Both the position numbers and the translations under genes were made by a program. Positions 44,208 through 52,697 of a stretch of 64,000 nucleotides of DNA are shown in pieces; position 1 is the first letter of the stretch; each line of letters begins with the position of its first letter. This DNA comes from Roseovarius sp. A-2 (lineage in GTDB: Bacteria; Pseudomonadota; Alphaproteobacteria; Rhodobacterales; Rhodobacteraceae): the NCBI RefSeq assembly GCF_002072155.1, contig NZ_BDIY01000017.1, positions 26,949-90,948 on the forward strand, written 5' to 3'. The notes under the pieces are model-generated. The model did not search any database, had not been told where the DNA came from, and worked only from the letters and a program-made list of their open reading frames with translations.

Positions 44208-44885
44208 ATGATCCCTGCCACCTACCCTCCCAAAGCCGAAATCGCCCGCCTCACCGCCCGCATGCTGCTCGAGATCGGCGCGGTGCATTTCAATGCGGAC
44301 GAGCCGTTCACGCTGGCCTCCGGCCTGCCGTCGCCCACCTATATCGACTGTCGGCGGCTCATCTCCTACCCGCGCATCCGCAGCACCCTGATGGACTTTC
44401 TCACCGTCACCGTGATGCGCGAGGCAGGCTTCGAGGCGTTCGACAATATCGCGGGCGGCGAGACGGCGGGCATTCCCTTTGCCGCACTGGTGGCCGAGCG
44501 CATGGCCCTGCCGATGACCTATGTCCGCAAGAAGCCCAAGGGTTACGGCCGCAACGCCCGCATCGAAGGGGCGATGAACGAAGGCCAGCGGGTTCTTCTG
44601 GTAGAGGACCTCACCACTGATGGCGGCTCGAAACTCAGCTTTGTCGATGCCATCCGCGAGACCGGTGCCCGTTGCGCGCACACGGCGGTGATCTTCTATT
44701 ACGGCATCTTCCCCGACACCGAGAAAACGCTCGGCGATCACGGTGTCGCCCTTCACCATCTGTGCACCTGGTGGGACGTGCTGGCAGAGGCCCGCGAGCA
44801 GACGTCATTCAGCGCCGCCACCCTCGATCAGGTCGAGGAATTCCTGCGCGATCCCCGTAAGTGGCAGGAAGCAAACAAGAAATAA
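44208..44885 (+). CDS. pyrE: Orotate phosphoribosyltransferase PyrE
   Basis: A 225-residue phosphoribosyltransferase. The PRPP-binding motif is [16 protein letters not shown] near residue 128, and the orotate site has [19 protein letters not shown]. It makes orotidine monophosphate. The upstream extension of the frame is not homologous, and the ATG at 44208 fits other alphaproteobacterial PyrE proteins. The threonine-rich loop, where many homologues have DDVITTGGS, here reads EDLTTDGGS. Confidence 0.95.
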   Translation: MIPATYPPKAEIARLTARMLLEIGAVHFNADEPFTLASGLPSPTYIDCRRLISYPRIRSTLMDFLTVTVMREAGFEAFDNIAGGETAGIPFAALVAERMALPMTYVRKKPKGYGRNARIEGAMNEGQRVLLVEDLTTDGGSKLSFVDAIRETGARCAHTAVIFYYGIFPDTEKTLGDHGVALHHLCTWWDVLAEAREQTSFSAATLDQVEEFLRDPRKWQEANKK

Positions 44886-44901
44886 AATCCTGTTTCGGCG
44901 C

Positions 44902-44910
44902 GGTGGATAA
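44902..44910 (-). promoter_or_regulatory. DnaA-box-like site upstream of dnaB
   Basis: The plus-strand text GGTGGATAA matches the reverse of TTATCCACA at eight of nine positions. It lies in the 229-base gap before dnaB, which also contains a weaker TTATCC near 45013. Regulation of dnaB by DnaA is possible. There is no box cluster that would suggest an origin. Confidence 0.3.
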
Positions 44911-45114
44911 CCTGCATCGCGAATCGAAATCGCCTTCCAGATATGGTAGCATAGCAGCCACGCACCACAGAATGCGGGGCAAGAATATGCAGGGGCGGCT
45001 TGTTCAGAGGGTTATCCCGGCAACCCTCCACAGGCTTATACATGTGGCATGCGCGCAAGCTTTGGCTTAGAACACCCGAACGCCAAAAAGACAAAGACGA
45101 CAGGGACAGTAGGC

Positions 45115-46602
45115 ATGAACGAGGTCAGCGTATTCAATCCAACCGGCACCGAGATTCAGGCCGCCGAGACGATGCCCCATTCGATCGAGGCCGAGCAGCA
45201 GATCCTCGGCGCGATCCTGACCAATAACGATGTTTATGACCGCATCGCCGCCATCATCGGGCCGCAGCATTTCTATGACCCGGTCCATGCCCGCATCTTC
45301 GAGACCGCCGCCGCGCGCATCGCCAAGAACAACCTTGCCTCGCCCGTCACCCTGCGCGCCTTTCTCGACGATGACGAGGGTCTGCAGGAGTTGGGCGGCG
45401 CGAATTACCTTGTGAAACTTGCCGGGGCCGCGATCTCGACCTATGCCGCGCGCGATTATGCGCAGATGATCTATGACCTCGCGATCCGCCGCGAGCTGAT
45501 CGCTCTCGGACATGACATCGCGGGCAAGGCCGCCCGCGTCCATGTCGACAGCGAACCCAAGGACCAGATCGTCGAGGCAGAGCAAAAGCTCTACCAATTG
45601 GCCGAACAGGGACAGTCTGAATCCGGTTTTCAAAGCTTTCTCAAGGCGGTAACAGACGCAGTTAATGTTGCAAACGCGGCCTATCAGCGCGAAGGCGGGC
45701 TCGCGGGCGTCTCGACCGGTCTGCTCGACATGGATGGCAAGCTGGGCGGGTTGCACAAATCCGACCTGTTGATCCTTGCCGGACGTCCCTCGATGGGCAA
45801 GACGTCGCTGGCCACCAACATCGCCTTCAACGTCGCCCGCGCCTACAAGAAGGGCACCCGGCCCGACGGCACGCAAGGCGCGGTGGATGGTGGCGTTGTC
45901 GGCTTCTTCTCGCTGGAAATGAGCGCCGAGCAATTGGCGGGCCGAATCCTGGCCGAAGCCTCCGAGATTTCCTCACACAAGATCCGGCAGGGCGACATGG
46001 ACGAAGAGGAGTTTCGCCGCTTTGTCGAGGCCGCCAAATCGCTCGAATCCTGCCCGCTCTTCATTGACGACACCGCCGCAATCCCGATCTCGCAACTTGC
46101 CGCCCGCGCCCGGCGGCTCAAGCGCACCCACGGGCTCGACCTGTTGATCGTCGATTATCTTCAGCTTGTGCGCGGCTCGTCCGAAAACCGCGTTCAGGAA
46201 ATCGGCGAGATTTCCATGGGCCTCAAAGCCATCGCCAAGGAACTCGATATTCCGGTCCTTGCCCTGTCTCAGCTCTCGCGTCAGGTCGAGAGCCGCGAGG
46301 ACAAGCGCCCGCAACTCTCGGACCTGCGCGAATCCGGCTCCATCGAACAGGATGCCGACGTGGTGATGTTCGTGTTCCGCGAAGAATACTACAAGGAACG
46401 CGAGAAACCGGGTGATCACGAGATGGAAAAGATGGCCGAATGGCAAGAGGCCATGGCGCGGCTGCACGGCAAGGCCGAGGTGATCATCGGCAAGCAGCGC
46501 CACGGCCCCATCGGCACGGTCGAGCTCAGCTTCGAATCGCAATTCACCCGGTTCGGAAATCTCGTGAAACCTTGGCAACAGGGCGGCGGCGCGGAATTCT
46601 GA
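45115..46602 (+). CDS. dnaB: Replicative DNA helicase DnaB
   Basis: A 495-residue DnaB helicase. The N-terminal domain starts PHSIEAEQQILGAIL. The RecA-like motor has Walker A AGRPSMGKTSLATNIA near residue 222, Walker B LLIVDYLQL near 343 and the C-terminal RHGPIGTVELSF arginine-finger region. It unwinds DNA at the replication fork. The start at 45115 is preceded by AGGGACAG. It converges on dusA with 18 bases between stops. Confidence 0.96.
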   Translation: MNEVSVFNPTGTEIQAAETMPHSIEAEQQILGAILTNNDVYDRIAAIIGPQHFYDPVHARIFETAAARIAKNNLASPVTLRAFLDDDEGLQELGGANYLVKLAGAAISTYAARDYAQMIYDLAIRRELIALGHDIAGKAARVHVDSEPKDQIVEAEQKLYQLAEQGQSESGFQSFLKAVTDAVNVANAAYQREGGLAGVSTGLLDMDGKLGGLHKSDLLILAGRPSMGKTSLATNIAFNVARAYKKGTRPDGTQGAVDGGVVGFFSLEMSAEQLAGRILAEASEISSHKIRQGDMDEEEFRRFVEAAKSLESCPLFIDDTAAIPISQLAARARRLKRTHGLDLLIVDYLQLVRGSSENRVQEIGEISMGLKAIAKELDIPVLALSQLSRQVESREDKRPQLSDLRESGSIEQDADVVMFVFREEYYKEREKPGDHEMEKMAEWQEAMARLHGKAEVIIGKQRHGPIGTVELSFESQFTRFGNLVKPWQQGGGAEF

Positions 46603-46620
46603 GGCCTCGACGCACCATGG

Positions 46621-47634
46621 TTACGCCGTAACCCGCGCCGCTGCCTCGATGTCGGACAGCGCGCGTTCGACCAACTCCGGCCCCACGCCGGGCTGTGTCG
46701 CCCCCTCCGACAACGTCCTGCGCCAACTCCGCGCGCCCGGCCGTCCTGCGAACAGCCCCAACATGTGCCGCGTGATCTGGTTCAGCCTGCCACCGTTGGA
46801 CAGATGCCCCTCGATATAGGGAAGCATGGCGCGTACGGCCCCTTCGGCAGTGCTGTCCGGGCCCTTTGTGCCAAAGATCCGCCGATCCGCCGCACAGAGA
46901 ATATCCGCGGGTTGATGATACGCGGCGCGCCCCACCATCACCCCGTCAAGACCTGCATCCAATAGGCTAACCGCCTGATCCAGATGGGTGATACCACCAT
47001 TTATCGAGATGTGAAGATTGGGAAACAGCCCCTTCATTCGCTGCACCAGATCGTAATCGAGCGGCGGAATATCGCGGTTCTCCTTGGGGCTGAGGCCCTG
47101 CAACCAAGCCTTGCGCGCGTGGATCTGCACCCGCTCACAACCCGCCGCCACGATCCGTGAGAGAAACTCCGGCAGCACCTCCTCGGGGTCCTGATCGTCC
47201 ACCCCGATCCGGCATTTCACGGTCACATCCAAATCGACCGCTTCGCGCATCTCTGTCACGCATTGTGCCACAAGCCCCGGATCCCTCATCAGAATCGCCC
47301 CGAACGTGCCCGACTGCACCCGGTCCGACGGACAGCCGCAGTTGAGGTTGATCTCGGCATAACCCGCCGCCGCCCCCAGCCGCGCCGCCTGCGCGAGCTC
47401 TTTCGGGTCCGACCCGCCCAGCTGCAACGCAACCGGGCGCTCCTCCTGATTGTGCTCAAGCAGATGCAAGGCACCGCCACGCACCAAGGCAGGCGCAGTC
47501 ACCATCTCGGTGTAGAGCAACACATGCCGACTGAGTAGCCGGTGCAAGTACCGACAATGCCTGTCGGTCCAGTCCATCATCGGGGCGACGGACAGGCGGG
47601 AAGCATCAGTCGTGCTGCGAATCCCTTGTTTCAC
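46621..47634 (-). CDS. dusA: tRNA-dihydrouridine(20/20a) synthase DusA
   Basis: A 337-residue Dus-family flavoenzyme. The N-terminal SVAPMMDWTDRHCRYLHRLL and the catalytic Cys in EINLNCGCPSDRVQSG (around residue 98) are DusA signatures. The segment ISINGGITHLDQA forms part of the FMN site. It reduces uridine 20/20a in the tRNA D-loop. dusA is a known insertion site for some mobile elements, and an IS6-type element lies just upstream, but no attachment duplication is visible. Confidence 0.95.
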   Translation of the reverse strand: MKQGIRSTTDASRLSVAPMMDWTDRHCRYLHRLLSRHVLLYTEMVTAPALVRGGALHLLEHNQEERPVALQLGGSDPKELAQAARLGAAAGYAEINLNCGCPSDRVQSGTFGAILMRDPGLVAQCVTEMREAVDLDVTVKCRIGVDDQDPEEVLPEFLSRIVAAGCERVQIHARKAWLQGLSPKENRDIPPLDYDLVQRMKGLFPNLHISINGGITHLDQAVSLLDAGLDGVMVGRAAYHQPADILCAADRRIFGTKGPDSTAEGAVRAMLPYIEGHLSNGGRLNQITRHMLGLFAGRPGARSWRRTLSEGATQPGVGPELVERALSDIEAAARVTA

Positions 47635-47703
47635 TGAATAGTCCTCCGTCGATAGCGGCTACGATTTGCGATCATTCGCCACTATTGGCGGCGATTTCGA
47701 CAG

Positions 47704-47748
47704 CCGGTGCTACAATTGTAGCACTCGAGGAGCGTTTTGTAGCACCGG
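47704..47748. promoter_or_regulatory. Nested palindromic operator-like element
   Basis: A perfect 16-base palindrome TGCTACAATTGTAGCA sits at 47708-47723. A third half-site TTGTAGCACCGG at 47737-47748 pairs with CCGGTGCTACAA at 47704-47715. The core TACA-N2-TGTA resembles the operator of BlaI/MecI/CopY-type repressors. It lies between dusA and the transposase, and no BlaI- or CopY-like gene is in the window. Confidence 0.55.
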
Positions 47749-47863
47749 CGTCGGAGGACGTCACGCACCAGCCTGCGGGAACGCCAACAAGATTTTTTTG
47801 CTCCCCGATTTCCGGGCAAAATCGGCCGACCCCATCGTCCTTCCCAACAGGAAAGGGTTGAAA

Positions 47864-48658
47864 ATGGCAACCATCACGTCACGAAACAAAACGAACGGCA
47901 TTGTCAGAGGAAACCGGGTTGAGACACAATTGGCGCCGCCCCACCCTGCTCGGATGAAAAACCGAGACCCTTTCAAATACTTCAAGACGAGCCCCGAGAT
48001 CATCCGCCTGGCGGTTATGATGTATGTGCGGTTCCCTTTGTCTCTCCGGAACGTCGAGGATCTGCTGCATGAGCGCGGCATAGATGTAAGCCATGAAGCT
48101 GTGAGGTTTTGGTGGCATCGGCTCGGTCCACTGTTCGCAGCCGAGATCAACAAACGCCGTGTGGCCGGATTGAAATCCAGCCGCTGGCGCTGGCACCTGG
48201 ATGAGATGTTCGTGAAAATCAACGGTGAGAGACATTATCTGTGGCGAGCCGTTGATCACGAAGGCGAAGTTCTGGAAAGTTTCGTGACCAAGACACGCGA
48301 CAAGAAAGCCGCGCTGAAATTCCTAAAGAAAGCAATGCGCAAGCACGGTCGCTCAGACATCATTGTCACGGACCGACTGCGCTCGTACGGCGCTGCGATG
48401 AAGGCAATAGGAAATGCCGATCGACAGGAAACGCGGCGTTGGTTGAACAATCGAGCCGAGAATTCGCACCTGCCGTTCCGAAGGCGTGAGCGAGCGATGT
48501 TGCGGTTCAGACGAGTGCGAAGTTTGCAGAAATTCGCCGCCATCCACGCCTCTATCTACAATCTGTTCAACTCGGAGCGCAGCCTCTACTCAAGATCAAA
48601 TTTCAAACGGAACCGCGCCCTCGCTCTTGCCGAGTGGCGCAATCTCTGCACGGCGTAA
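47864..48658 (+). CDS. IS6-family transposase
   Basis: A 264-residue DDE transposase of the IS6 (IS26-like) family. The N-terminal helix-turn-helix is in RFPLSLRNVEDLLHERGI. The catalytic acids are in WHLDEMFVKI, VTDRLRSYG and NNRAENSHLPFR. IS6 elements move by co-integration and often bound acquired segments. The frame is intact. The ATG at 47864 follows AGGAAAGGG. I could not identify the usual terminal inverted repeats or an eight-base target duplication in the flanks, so the element may be partly decayed. Confidence 0.85.
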   Translation: MATITSRNKTNGIVRGNRVETQLAPPHPARMKNRDPFKYFKTSPEIIRLAVMMYVRFPLSLRNVEDLLHERGIDVSHEAVRFWWHRLGPLFAAEINKRRVAGLKSSRWRWHLDEMFVKINGERHYLWRAVDHEGEVLESFVTKTRDKKAALKFLKKAMRKHGRSDIIVTDRLRSYGAAMKAIGNADRQETRRWLNNRAENSHLPFRRRERAMLRFRRVRSLQKFAAIHASIYNLFNSERSLYSRSNFKRNRALALAEWRNLCTA

Positions 48659-48774
48659 GGGGCAGCAACCCTGCCCTTCCTGAGACGAGTTCGAATTGGT
48701 CTGACAGCGCCGCTTTAAGTTCAAGGGGGGCTTCAGATTTACGAATCAACTTCCATGATGGATCGGCTTTTATT

Positions 48775-49839
48775 TCATTCCGACTGTATCATCATTGGGC
48801 CTGCGAGGATCAGGGCGATCAAATCGGCCTGCCGGTTTGTGCCGGTCTTCTGGAACAGATTGCGCATGTGAAATGAGATCGTCGTCTGCGACACGCCCAA
48901 CTCCGCTGCGACATCGGCCGCACGGGTGCTGTGGGCGAGCGCGCCGGCAACCCGCGCTTCGGTCGGTGTCAGGCCGAACAGGTCCATCAGCAGCGTTCCT
49001 GGAACGCGTTTCCGACGGTCCGGGGCGGAAAGGAACAGCGCGACATGAGACTGATCGGGCGGTGTGTCTCTTTCCACTGCAAGCGAGCAGATAAGCACCG
49101 GGATGTATCTGGCATCCTGCGGTCGGTGCAGCATCACGCCGACGACCGTCTCGTTCCCGGCTTTTGCAGTGTTCAGCGCCTCACGCAGGGCTCGTTGCAA
49201 TTCCCGATCAGACAGTGGATCAGGCGAGCTAAGCGCGTCCGGCCCCGTCTGAATGAAATCCGGATCGGTGCCCATCTTATGAGCCGCGCGGTTGATATGA
49301 ACCGGCTTCCCGCGCCCATCCAGTAACACCACCCCGAGTGAAATGAGGTCGAGCGCTGCCTCCGCGCCGCCGCTGACATCGTCGCCCGACAATCCCGTCA
49401 GCGCTTGGCGCAGCGTTTCCATCTCGCCCTCATGGCGGCTACGCATACGATCAACCTGACGCAGGCGGGCCGCGACAGTGGCCAGCATCAGGTCGTAATC
49501 GATAGGTTTGACCAGGTAGTCGTCAGCCCCTTGACGTTTGCCGTCAATGACCTCCCGAGGGTCCGATAAGGCTGTCAGAAAGACGAATGGCGTGGCGCTC
49601 AGTTCGGGACGCTCGTTGCGCATCCAGCGCAGGACCTGGTAACCGTCCAAGCCAGGCATGGATATGTCGCAGAGCAACAGATCGGGCGCGGTGCTGGCCA
49701 ATAGATCCAGTGCCACCTGACCGTCCCTTGCAGCCAGGGTGCGATATCCGGCCTCCTGCAATTCCTCGATGAGATCGCACCGCAGCGCCTCTTCGTCCTC
49801 GATAACCAGGATCAGGGCGGAACTCGCGGCACGCATCAT
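48775..49839 (-). CDS. Response regulator, REC-PAS-like-LuxR architecture
   Basis: A 354-residue response regulator. The receiver domain (residues 9-125) has the phospho-acceptor Asp in LLLCDISMPGLDG and the Lys in DDYLVKPIDYD. A middle region (about 160-270) looks PAS-like (GVVLLDGRGKPVHINRAAHK). The C-terminal LuxR-type helix-turn-helix reads LTPTEARVAGALAHSTRAAD and SQTTISFHMRNLFQKTG. It overlaps the kinase gene by four bases and must be its partner. Target genes are unknown; the divergent cassette at 52260-63873 is a candidate. Confidence 0.88.
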   Translation of the reverse strand: MMRAASSALILVIEDEEALRCDLIEELQEAGYRTLAARDGQVALDLLASTAPDLLLCDISMPGLDGYQVLRWMRNERPELSATPFVFLTALSDPREVIDGKRQGADDYLVKPIDYDLMLATVAARLRQVDRMRSRHEGEMETLRQALTGLSGDDVSGGAEAALDLISLGVVLLDGRGKPVHINRAAHKMGTDPDFIQTGPDALSSPDPLSDRELQRALREALNTAKAGNETVVGVMLHRPQDARYIPVLICSLAVERDTPPDQSHVALFLSAPDRRKRVPGTLLMDLFGLTPTEARVAGALAHSTRAADVAAELGVSQTTISFHMRNLFQKTGTNRQADLIALILAGPMMIQSE

Positions 49840-51602
49840 GTCTGCGGCTCCCTGCCTCGGGGCAGTGTCATGCGAAAGGTCACACCGTCGTCATCTGACA
49901 GCAAGATGACGTCACCATCTTGCATGCGTGCCAAGGTGCGCGCCATAAACAACCCGATGCCGGTGCCTGCGACGCCTACACTGTTCGATCCGCGATGATT
50001 ACGCTCAAACAACCGTGCCCGATCTTTGGAGGGAATGGGGTTTGCAGTATTGTGAACATCGCAGAAAAGGCTTTCACCGTCGCCGTGCAGGGTCACGAAT
50101 AAGGTGGTTTCGGGAACGGCGTATTTATCGGCGTTGGACAACAGGTTTTCCAAAATCTGTTCGGCCAAGGCCGGATCGCAGAACACGGTGGCCTGTCCCG
50201 GGGGGGCTTGTCTGGTCTCGATCCGCCGGTCCGGCGCGGCGTCGCGCTGGTGTTTGCAGGCGATCTGCATGATCTCATTCAAGTCGCATTCCTCCCGGTG
50301 GGCACCGATCTGACCCGCGTCCAGCCGTGCGGCGTCCAGCGTGCTATCCACCAGCCGCGTGAGGCCGGCGATGGCGGTGCGTGCGCGGCCCGCACGTTCA
50401 GCCATTTCACGGGCGTCGGCGCGCGGGCCACGCCGGATCAGACGTTGCAGTGCCGAATCCGCTACCGCCAGCGGCGTGCGGAACTGGTGCGACACCATTG
50501 CGGCGAAATCGTGATAGAGATCGGCTGCCGATCTTTCGCGCCTGAGCGCGCTGTCCAGATCGCGCGTGCGTTCGGAGACCAGCTCTTCCAGGCGGTCGCG
50601 GTCCTCGGCATCCTTTTGCTGGGCCGCATGGCGGTCGGATGCGTCATGCATGAACAGGATCGCACCAAGGATCACGCCGTCGTTGCGCATTGGGAAAAAC
50701 CTCAGGTCGACATGAAGCGGCGTGCCGCGCCCTCCGGAAAACAGAGGCTGAAGTGTCAGCCGTGAGGATTCTCCGGCAAGGGCGCCCGCCATGCCGTCCC
50801 GCACCGGCGGGATGTCAAAGAAGCCAGCGACGTCGGACAGGCGGCGCCCCTCGACCTGCTCCGCCGTTTTGCCCACCATCCCCGCCATCGCGTCGTTCCA
50901 AAGTGAGCACCGTGCAGCCCTGTCCACCGCAAGGATACCTTCCCCGCTGGACGAGATCAGCAGACCAGAAAAATCCCGCTCGCGCCGCAACATGTGATTG
51001 CGCACGCGCGACTGACGCAGCGCAAGGACAAGCGTGACCGTCAGGATGCCGCCCGCGACCATGATCCCGATCAGCGACAGGATGTTCTGGTGTAGCTGTT
51101 TGCGGTAGACCTCCAGCCGCCCGCCGAATTCGTCCCATTCCGCGATCATCGATGCGTTCGCCGCCCGGCCCAGGACCGCCGTAAAGGGTGCCAGTGCTGA
51201 GCGCAGACGCGGGCCATCTTCGGGCGTGAAGCCGTCGATCATTGGCGCAATCGTGACAAGGGCGTCGGTCAGCCGGTCCAGATCGTCTCCAAATCCGATT
51301 TTTTCGACGAAACGTCGTTGCGGACCGTCATTGAGCAAGGAGATACGACCGGACAAGATGTCGAACCAGAGTGCAAGATCATCTTGCGCTGCCTCTCCCA
51401 GTTCAACCAGCGCAACCGTCTTGGTTAGGCGCAGGGCGGCCACGTCGCTCTGGTGAAACACCCAGAGCATGTTCTTTTCCGCGTCGACACGCATGGCGTT
51501 CTGGACGGCGAACATACGCACGAGAGAAAATGACAGCAGAACCGCGAACACAAGGACAGCGGCCAGCGGCAGAATCAGCCAGAGGCTGCGACGCCGTCTC
51601 AT
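49836..51602 (-). CDS. Membrane sensor histidine kinase with PAS domain
   Basis: A 588-residue hybrid-free sensor kinase. Transmembrane helices flank a periplasmic helical domain (about residues 9-31 and 175-197). A PAS domain follows (LLISSSGEGILAVDRAA), then the dimerisation domain with the phospho-accepting His in MVSHQFRTPLAVADS near residue 372, and the ATPase with LENLLSNADKYA and GTGIGLFMARTL. The start overlaps the molybdopterin-fold gene stop by four bases and the end overlaps the regulator gene by four, so the three genes form one operon. Confidence 0.9.
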   Translation of the reverse strand: MRRRRSLWLILPLAAVLVFAVLLSFSLVRMFAVQNAMRVDAEKNMLWVFHQSDVAALRLTKTVALVELGEAAQDDLALWFDILSGRISLLNDGPQRRFVEKIGFGDDLDRLTDALVTIAPMIDGFTPEDGPRLRSALAPFTAVLGRAANASMIAEWDEFGGRLEVYRKQLHQNILSLIGIMVAGGILTVTLVLALRQSRVRNHMLRRERDFSGLLISSSGEGILAVDRAARCSLWNDAMAGMVGKTAEQVEGRRLSDVAGFFDIPPVRDGMAGALAGESSRLTLQPLFSGGRGTPLHVDLRFFPMRNDGVILGAILFMHDASDRHAAQQKDAEDRDRLEELVSERTRDLDSALRRERSAADLYHDFAAMVSHQFRTPLAVADSALQRLIRRGPRADAREMAERAGRARTAIAGLTRLVDSTLDAARLDAGQIGAHREECDLNEIMQIACKHQRDAAPDRRIETRQAPPGQATVFCDPALAEQILENLLSNADKYAVPETTLFVTLHGDGESLFCDVHNTANPIPSKDRARLFERNHRGSNSVGVAGTGIGLFMARTLARMQDGDVILLSDDDGVTFRMTLPRGREPQT

Positions 51603-52075
51603 CGCACATCAAGTCGACAGAGCTGCCAGACCCAGCGATAATCATAGCGAATATCCTGCAACGCCTCGTGATCGTCGCGAGGATAAACGATCCAGAGTGG
51701 CCCCTTTCCGTCGCGCGTCAGCGCCTTGCCATCCATGGTAGAGGCGACGATCACGTCATAGTCGTAGAAATCGCTCATGGGGATGCCCACGGCATACTCG
51801 TTCAGGGCAATCGCCATCACCTGATCGCCCTGTGCATTCAGGCTATCCAGAAGATCACGCATCAGAACACCCGAGAAGGCGTGGACGCCGTCGGTCACGA
51901 CGGTCGAGGTGTTGATCGTGACAGACGGCAGGGTTTGCAAAGCGGCGCGATCCAGCGTGGCGGGGCCATCCGCAATTTTACCCGTCACCTCAAGGATCAC
52001 ATCGTCCTGATCCGCCATGGCCGCTCCGCTCATCACTATCAAACCACATACCGCCGCATGCGCGTGGCTCCGCAT
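51599..52075 (-). CDS. Exported molybdopterin-fold (SUOX-like) protein
   Basis: A 158-residue protein with a signal peptide (MRSHAHAAVCGLIVMSGAAMA). The mature part matches the oxidoreductase molybdopterin-binding domain: VTINTSTVVTDGVHAFSGVL, a conserved region of sulfite-oxidase-like proteins, then SDFYDYDVIVASTMDGKALT and GKGPLWIVYPRDD. It is too short for a full enzyme and lacks an obvious cofactor-ligand Cys. Small proteins of this kind often precede sensor kinases, so it may be a periplasmic sensing partner of the next gene. Confidence 0.75.
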   Translation of the reverse strand: MRSHAHAAVCGLIVMSGAAMADQDDVILEVTGKIADGPATLDRAALQTLPSVTINTSTVVTDGVHAFSGVLMRDLLDSLNAQGDQVMAIALNEYAVGIPMSDFYDYDVIVASTMDGKALTRDGKGPLWIVYPRDDHEALQDIRYDYRWVWQLCRLDVR

Positions 52076-52120
52076 ATCGTTTCTCCCATGTTGTCCGGCA
52101 ATAGTTCACCAGCACGCGCT

Positions 52121-52136
52121 TGTTTGTGCAAACAAT
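52121..52136. promoter_or_regulatory. Palindrome between the divergent operons
   Basis: TTGTTTG-TG-CAAACAA is a perfect inverted repeat with seven-base arms. It lies in the 184-base gap between the sensor operon and the plus-strand cassette. A second inverted repeat, ATTTGA-N7-TCAAAT, lies at 52199-52217, closer to the cassette. Either could be the binding site of the adjacent response regulator. Confidence 0.45.
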
Positions 52137-52259
52137 TTACGCGTGAAAATATTTGGCCGCCCCCTCTGAACGAACGGGGCGGAATGCGGACAGGTCATAT
52201 TTGAATATCGCTCAAATCCGCGAATGAAGCGAGCGCGGCCAGAATACCGGAGAGAACAT

Positions 52260-52628
52260 ATGTCGGCAGTCAACAAATCCGTCCTCTATCTTTGCGTCAC
52301 CGGGCTGTTCGCGCTGTCCAGTTGCGGCACGCCCGAGTACCAGGCCGAGCGCAAGCATTGCGAGGCGGAATGGCTGCTGAAGATTCCGCCGGTCTACCGC
52401 CAGGAGGCCGTCACGAAATACCGCAGCGAAGAGCGTCCGACAGGCCGATCAACCTGCACGACCGCAGGAACGGTCACTACTTGCCAGCAGGTCATGGAGA
52501 CCGTGTCGGTCCCCTATACTGACATCGAGACGGTCGACATCAAGGCGCGGCAGCGCGATCCGCAGATTGCCTCCTGCGCCGCGCGGGCCTGCGCGGCGAA
52601 ATATGGCAACAGCAAATGCGAGACGTGA
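52260..52628 (+). CDS. Small lipoprotein, first gene of the envelope cassette
   Basis: A 122-residue lipoprotein. The signal peptide ends in LSSC, giving Cys 22 as the lipidated residue. The mature part contains seven further cysteines (for example CTTAGTVTTCQQVM and ASCAARACAAKYGNSKCET), suggesting disulfide bonds in the periplasm. It is preceded by a GGAGAG ribosome site. The frame opens 12 codons earlier, but the lipobox spacing supports this start. No family recognised. Confidence 0.72.
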   Translation: MSAVNKSVLYLCVTGLFALSSCGTPEYQAERKHCEAEWLLKIPPVYRQEAVTKYRSEERPTGRSTCTTAGTVTTCQQVMETVSVPYTDIETVDIKARQRDPQIASCAARACAAKYGNSKCET

Positions 52629-52697
52629 TGCATCAGGAATACGCCGACAGGACCGGCACCGGAATTTCAAAGAGAAATTTTCAGGAAGGAGTTTTTC

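Noticed and set aside
44886..45114. Replication origin upstream of dnaB
   Set aside because: Only one near-match DnaA box, no AT-rich unwinding region and no parA/parB or hemE/dnaA context.
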